Of a DNA stretch of 10,198 bases, positions 6,641-10,198 are shown in pieces. Within the stretch, counting starts at the first letter, position 1. Each line of letters starts with the position of its first letter. This DNA comes from an uncultured Porphyromonadaceae bacterium (GTDB taxonomy: Bacteria; Bacteroidota; Bacteroidia; Bacteroidales; Muribaculaceae). Below the pieces are notes generated by a model. The model had not been told where the DNA came from. It searched no databases and worked only from the letters and a program-made list of their open reading frames with translations. The stretch covers positions 1-10,198 of the forward strand of contig URWH01000054.1 in the NCBI GenBank assembly GCA_900551515.1, read 5' to 3'. The position numbers and the translations under genes are program-made.

Positions 6641-9600
6641 ATGTTCGAGATCTTCCAATATCCGTTTTTCCAGAAAGCCATCGCCGGCGTGCTCATCATC
6701 AGCATCGCGGCGGCGGTGATCGGCACGTATATTGTGACGCGGCGCCTCGTGGCCATCAGCGGCGGCATCACGCACGCCTGCTTCGGCGGCCTCGGCCTCG
6801 GCTATTTCATGGGAGTCAATCCGGTGATCACGGCGGCTTTCTTCGCCGTTTTCGCCTCGCTCGGCGTCGACTGGATGGCTTCGCGCGCACGCATGCGCGA
6901 AGACTCCGCCATCGCCGTGATATGGGCGCTCGGCATGGCCATAGGCGTCTTTTTCGTGTTTCTCACTCCGGGCTATGTGCCTGAACTCAACTCGTTTCTG
7001 TTCGGCAACGTGCTCACCATCACCGGCACCGATCTGCTGGCTTTCTCGCTCTTCACCATCGTGCTCATAGCTTTCGTGGCGTGGCGCTTCAAAGAGATAG
7101 TGGCCTGCGCTTTCGACCGCGACTTCGCCTCGGTGATGCACATGCCGGTGCGGCTGATCACCACAGCGATGACGGTGCTCACGGCCGTGTGCATCGTGCT
7201 CACCATCCGACTCGTGGGCGTGATGCTGCTGATGTCGATGCTCGCCATGCCGCAGATCATCTCCGAAGTGTTCTGCCGCCGGTTCGCCTCGATGATGTGG
7301 GTCTCCATAGCCATCTCGGCCTGCTGCTGCCTGACCGGCCTGCTGCTCACGGCGGTGATCGATGTCCCTTGCTCGGCCCTTATCGTGATGGTGATGGTGG
7401 CGGTCTACATCGTGGCACGCGTCGTCAAAACAATAACCCGTCATCGAAACGTCGCCGCGGCACTGGCCGTGATAGCCGCCTCGACGGCTCTCATCACCGG
7501 GTGCAGCCTGAAGAAGAACACCGCCGCCTCACGCCAGTACACCGCCTTCATCACCCGCTACAACATCTATTTCAACGGCGACGAGCACTACAAGGAAACG
7601 CTCAAGAAAATGGAGAACGAATATGCCGACGACTACAGCCGCACCCTCTTCCTCCACCCCGCCGAGGCCTATGCCGACGAGAAAGCCCCGCAGCCGTCGG
7701 GCGATTTCAAGCGTTCCATCGAAAAAGCACAGAAAGCCATACAGATACGCTCGATCAAGAAGCGCCCCGCCCGCAAAGCCGGCAAGAGCAACGACCCGGA
7801 ATACAAGAAGTGGCTCAAGCGCGACGAATACAACCCCATCCTGCACAATGCGTGGATGATGATGGCGCGCAGCCAGTATATGAACGGCGACTTCCTCGGC
7901 GCCGCCTCGACTTTCTATTACATCACCCGCCATTTTACTTGGCTCCACGCCACCGTCACCGAAGCAAAACTCTGGCAGGCACGGTGCTACTGCGCCTGCG
8001 ACTGGCTCTTTGAAGCCGAAAGCATCCTCCGGAGCATCAAGGAGAAGGATATCACGGGCAATTCGACGCTCGAAGGACTATATTATTTCTCCTACGCCGA
8101 TCTCTACGTGAAGCAGCGTGAATATGAGAAAGCCATCCCGATGCTCGAAAAGGCCATACGGTATGCCAAAGGCGCCCAGAAAACCCGCCTTACGTTCCTC
8201 CTCGGCCAACTGTATGCCGACACCGGGCGCCGCGAGGACGCCTACCGGACGTTCAAGAAGGTGAGCGGCATGTCGGGAGCAGGCCACCGCACGCAGTTCA
8301 ACGCCCGCATCAAGCAGAGCGAGGTGTATCAGGGCTCCGACATACGCTCCGAAGTGAAAGCGCTGCAGCGGCTGGCCCGCTTCGGCAGCAACCGCGAATA
8401 TCTCGACCAGATCTATTATGCCATCGGCAACCTCTACCTGTCGCGCGCCGACACGGCACAGGCCATCGCCAGCTACGAGAAAGCCATCAAGTCATCCACT
8501 CGCGACGGCGTCGACAAAGCCATAGCCCAGATCACCCTCGGACAACTCTACTACGGCATGGGTGAATACGACAAGGCTCAGCCGTGCTATTCCGAAGCCC
8601 TGCCCAAGCTCCCCGACACTTACCCCGACTACCGTCTGCTCAAGCGCCGCAGCGACGTCCTGGACGAGATTGCCGTCTATTCCCAGAATGTCACCCTGCA
8701 GGACTCGCTCCTGCGGCTTTCCTACATGACGCCTGAGCAGCAGCGCGACGTCGTCGACAAGATCATCGAAGATCTCAACAAACGCGAGAAAGAGGAAGCC
8801 GAAAATGCCAGACGCGAGGAATATCTCGCACAGCAGGCCGCAGCAGGCAACGGTCTGCAGCTCAACGGATCATCATCGGCGGCGCCCTCCACCTTCCAGC
8901 TCAACACCGACAAGTCGTGGTATTTCTACAACGAGGCCACACGCTCGGCCGGACGCACCGAATTCCAGAAACGGTGGGGCAGCCGACGTCTGGAGGACGA
9001 CTGGCGGCGCCGCAACAAGGCTTCGTTCTCGTTCACCGGCGAGGAAGAGACTGATGGCGATGAAGAAACCGACGGCGAAACTGAGGATGCCGCTGGCGGC
9101 GAAAACACCGAATCCGGATCGGCAGCACGCGAAGCCGCCGAACATGCCGCCGACCCGCACTATCCCGAATATTATCTGCGGCAGATACCCTCGACCGACG
9201 CTGAGCGCCGCACCGCCAACGACATCATCCAGGACGGCCTCTACAATATGGGCGTGATCCTGAAAGACAAGCTCGACGACATACCCGCCGCCGAGCGCGA
9301 ATTCAACGAGCTCCTCACCCGCTACCCCGACAACGTCTACCGCCTTGACGCCTACTACAACATGTATCTCATGTATGCCCGCACAGGCAACGAAGCGCAG
9401 GCCGACCACTACCGCCGCCTCATCATCAGCGAGTTCCCCGACAGCCGCCAGGGCGAGGCGCTGGCCGATCCCGCCTACATCGACAAACTGCGGCGCATGC
9501 CCGAAGTGGAGCAGAAGCTCTACGATCATGCCTATGCCGCCTACATGGCCAACGACAATGCCCGGCTCCACAGCATCTACGACGAGATGCGGCGCGACTA

Positions 9601-10111
9601 CCCCATGAGCCGCATCATGCCCAAATTCATGTTTATCGAGGCGCTGAGCTATGTCACTGAAAACAAGCCCGACAAGTTTGCCGAGGTGCTCGGCGAGCTC
9701 GTCAGCCGCTATCCCGACACCGACGTGTCGCCGCTGGCATCCTCCTATCTGCAGCTGCTCGGCGAAGGCCGCACGTTCAACTCATCGGGCGGCAACGTGC
9801 GCGGAATAGTCTGGAGCACACGTCTTTCCAACGACTCCACAGCCACGGCCACGCTCGACACGCCCGCCGAATTCGACTTCGAAACCGACGGCCCGCACGA
9901 CATCGTGTTAATCTACCGCACAGACCTCATCAACGCCAACCGCCTCCTCTTCGAAGTGGCGCGCCACAATTTCGCCACCTACTCGGTGCGCGATTTCGAC
10001 CTCGAGCAGATGCATTTCGGCACGCTCGGTCTGCTCGTGGTGTCGGGCTTCGACTCGCAGGCCGAGGCCGTGCGCTACCGCACGCTCGACCGCAAATATT
10101 GGACGAGATAG
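6641..10111 (+). CDS. Fusion: ABC-3 (ZnuB-like) metal permease plus SprE/PorW-like TPR lipoprotein
   Basis: One 1156-codon frame encodes two proteins that are normally separate. Residues 1-262 are a full-length ABC-3 family permease for Zn/Mn/Fe: about nine hydrophobic helices (14-32, 91-112, 130-148, 172-189, 191-206, 218-239 and 242-259 are clearest), GGITHACFGGLGLG at 41-54 and LLMSMLAMPQII near 196-207. A basic stretch (VKTITRHR), a hydrophobic segment (270-286) and a lipobox ITGC (Cys288) follow. Then comes SLKKNTAASRQYTAFI and YNIYFNGDEHYKE, the signature of SprE/PorW-type TPR lipoproteins, linked in some relatives to the type IX secretion motor. TPR-like repeats lie at about 401-432, 437-470, 479-511, 515-544, 590-619, 625-658, 865-898, 899-935 and 959-1027. 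An acidic insert spans 800-836 and a conserved C-terminal domain spans 1052-1156. The ATG at 6641 is preferred over the in-frame GTG at 6569, which would overlap the upstream gene and add a proline-rich leader. Metal specificity and T9SS involvement are unproven; no ATPase or binding-protein gene is in the window. Confidence 0.85.
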   Translation: MFEIFQYPFFQKAIAGVLIISIAAAVIGTYIVTRRLVAISGGITHACFGGLGLGYFMGVNPVITAAFFAVFASLGVDWMASRARMREDSAIAVIWALGMAIGVFFVFLTPGYVPELNSFLFGNVLTITGTDLLAFSLFTIVLIAFVAWRFKEIVACAFDRDFASVMHMPVRLITTAMTVLTAVCIVLTIRLVGVMLLMSMLAMPQIISEVFCRRFASMMWVSIAISACCCLTGLLLTAVIDVPCSALIVMVMVAVYIVARVVKTITRHRNVAAALAVIAASTALITGCSLKKNTAASRQYTAFITRYNIYFNGDEHYKETLKKMENEYADDYSRTLFLHPAEAYADEKAPQPSGDFKRSIEKAQKAIQIRSIKKRPARKAGKSNDPEYKKWLKRDEYNPILHNAWMMMARSQYMNGDFLGAASTFYYITRHFTWLHATVTEAKLWQARCYCACDWLFEAESILRSIKEKDITGNSTLEGLYYFSYADLYVKQREYEKAIPMLEKAIRYAKGAQKTRLTFLLGQLYADTGRREDAYRTFKKVSGMSGAGHRTQFNARIKQSEVYQGSDIRSEVKALQRLARFGSNREYLDQIYYAIGNLYLSRADTAQAIASYEKAIKSSTRDGVDKAIAQITLGQLYYGMGEYDKAQPCYSEALPKLPDTYPDYRLLKRRSDVLDEIAVYSQNVTLQDSLLRLSYMTPEQQRDVVDKIIEDLNKREKEEAENARREEYLAQQAAAGNGLQLNGSSSAAPSTFQLNTDKSWYFYNEATRSAGRTEFQKRWGSRRLEDDWRRRNKASFSFTGEEETDGDEETDGETEDAAGGENTESGSAAREAAEHAADPHYPEYYLRQIPSTDAERRTANDIIQDGLYNMGVILKDKLDDIPAAEREFNELLTRYPDNVYRLDAYYNMYLMYARTGNEAQADHYRRLIISEFPDSRQGEALADPAYIDKLRRMPEVEQKLYDHAYAAYMANDNARLHSIYDEMRRDYPMSRIMPKFMFIEALSYVTENKPDKFAEVLGELVSRYPDTDVSPLASSYLQLLGEGRTFNSSGGNVRGIVWSTRLSNDSTATATLDTPAEFDFETDGPHDIVLIYRTDLINANRLLFEVARHNFATYSVRDFDLEQMHFGTLGLLVVSGFDSQAEAVRYRTLDRKYWTR
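7412..7504 (+). other. Internal lipoprotein signal sequence and lipobox at the fusion junction
   Basis: This stretch has the full layout of a type II signal peptide: a basic n-region (ARVVKTITRHRN), a hydrophobic core (VAAALAVIAASTALI) and a lipobox ITGC whose Cys codon is 7502-7504. A GTG at 7412 lies 30 codons before the Cys and would give a signal peptide of normal length for a stand-alone lipoprotein ending at 10111 (899 residues); in-frame ATGs lie just upstream (7388, 7394). Residues after the Cys (SLKKN) lack the acidic export signal known for surface lipoproteins of Bacteroidetes, so a periplasm-facing position is expected. Whether the Cys is really processed within the fused protein is unknown. 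Confidence 0.6.
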
Positions 10112-10198
10112 AATTATACGAACTAAAAAGCAGTTCTTCCTCACGGAGGTCACATCGCGTCAGCTGTGAAAATTCTGCCGTTTACTTCAATACTCCAC
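10112..10198 (+). other. Non-coding end of the aroA operon with a weak hairpin
   Basis: After the TAG at 10109-10111 the sequence turns AT-richer. GAACT (10120-10124) can pair with AGTTC (10132-10136) around a 7-nt loop, followed only by TTCC. This five-pair stem is weak and lacks a real T-tract, so it is at most a poor terminator. I see no consensus promoter and no recognisable gene in the remaining bases. Confidence 0.3.

Noticed and set aside
10166..10198. GTG-initiated open frame running off the right edge (MKILPFTSILH)
   Set aside because: Only 11 codons are visible. The GGAGG at 10145-10149 is too far upstream to support it and there is no promoter, so a gene start here cannot be claimed.

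Overview
The window looks like chromosomal core DNA from a GC-rich member of the Bacteroidota, probably order Bacteroidales (a Muribaculaceae- or Alistipes-like gut lineage would fit, but the family cannot be settled from this stretch). Three things point there. A consensus Bacteroidetes promoter (TTTG, 19 nt, TAnnTTTG) precedes aroA. There is a large TPR lipoprotein of the SprE/PorW type. No convincing Shine-Dalgarno sequence precedes any of the starts. All genes lie on the + strand and are tightly packed, with uniform base composition. I see no mobile element, tRNA, rRNA, CRISPR array or sign of recent transfer.

Layout. (1) Positions 1-1439: the 3' part of a periplasmic S41 C-terminal-processing protease, cut by the left edge. 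(2) 1436-4777: mfd, the transcription-repair coupling factor, joined to the protease gene by a 4-nt ATGA overlap. (3) 4778-4864: an 87-nt spacer with two small tandem hairpins and a textbook Bacteroidetes promoter placed so close to aroA that its mRNA may be leaderless. (4) 4865-6160: aroA, EPSP synthase of the shikimate pathway. (5) 6157-6597: a small membrane-anchored protein of unknown function with a CC-G-x-H-x2-C motif, again joined by ATGA. (6) 6641-10111: one uninterrupted 1156-codon frame holding a complete metal-type ABC permease (ABC-3/ZnuB family) followed in frame by a complete TPR lipoprotein with its own signal sequence and lipobox. (7) 10112-10198: the end of the operon and no identifiable gene.

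There are two likely transcription units: protease-mfd, then aroA-small protein-permease/lipoprotein. The genes are not one pathway. They combine envelope protein quality control, DNA repair, aromatic biosynthesis, metal uptake and an envelope TPR protein. The most notable item is the permease-lipoprotein fusion. It could be a true two-domain membrane protein, a polyprotein split by signal peptidase II at an internal lipobox, or the result of a lost stop codon or a sequence error. An adenine run and an out-of-frame stop at the junction make the last option worth checking.
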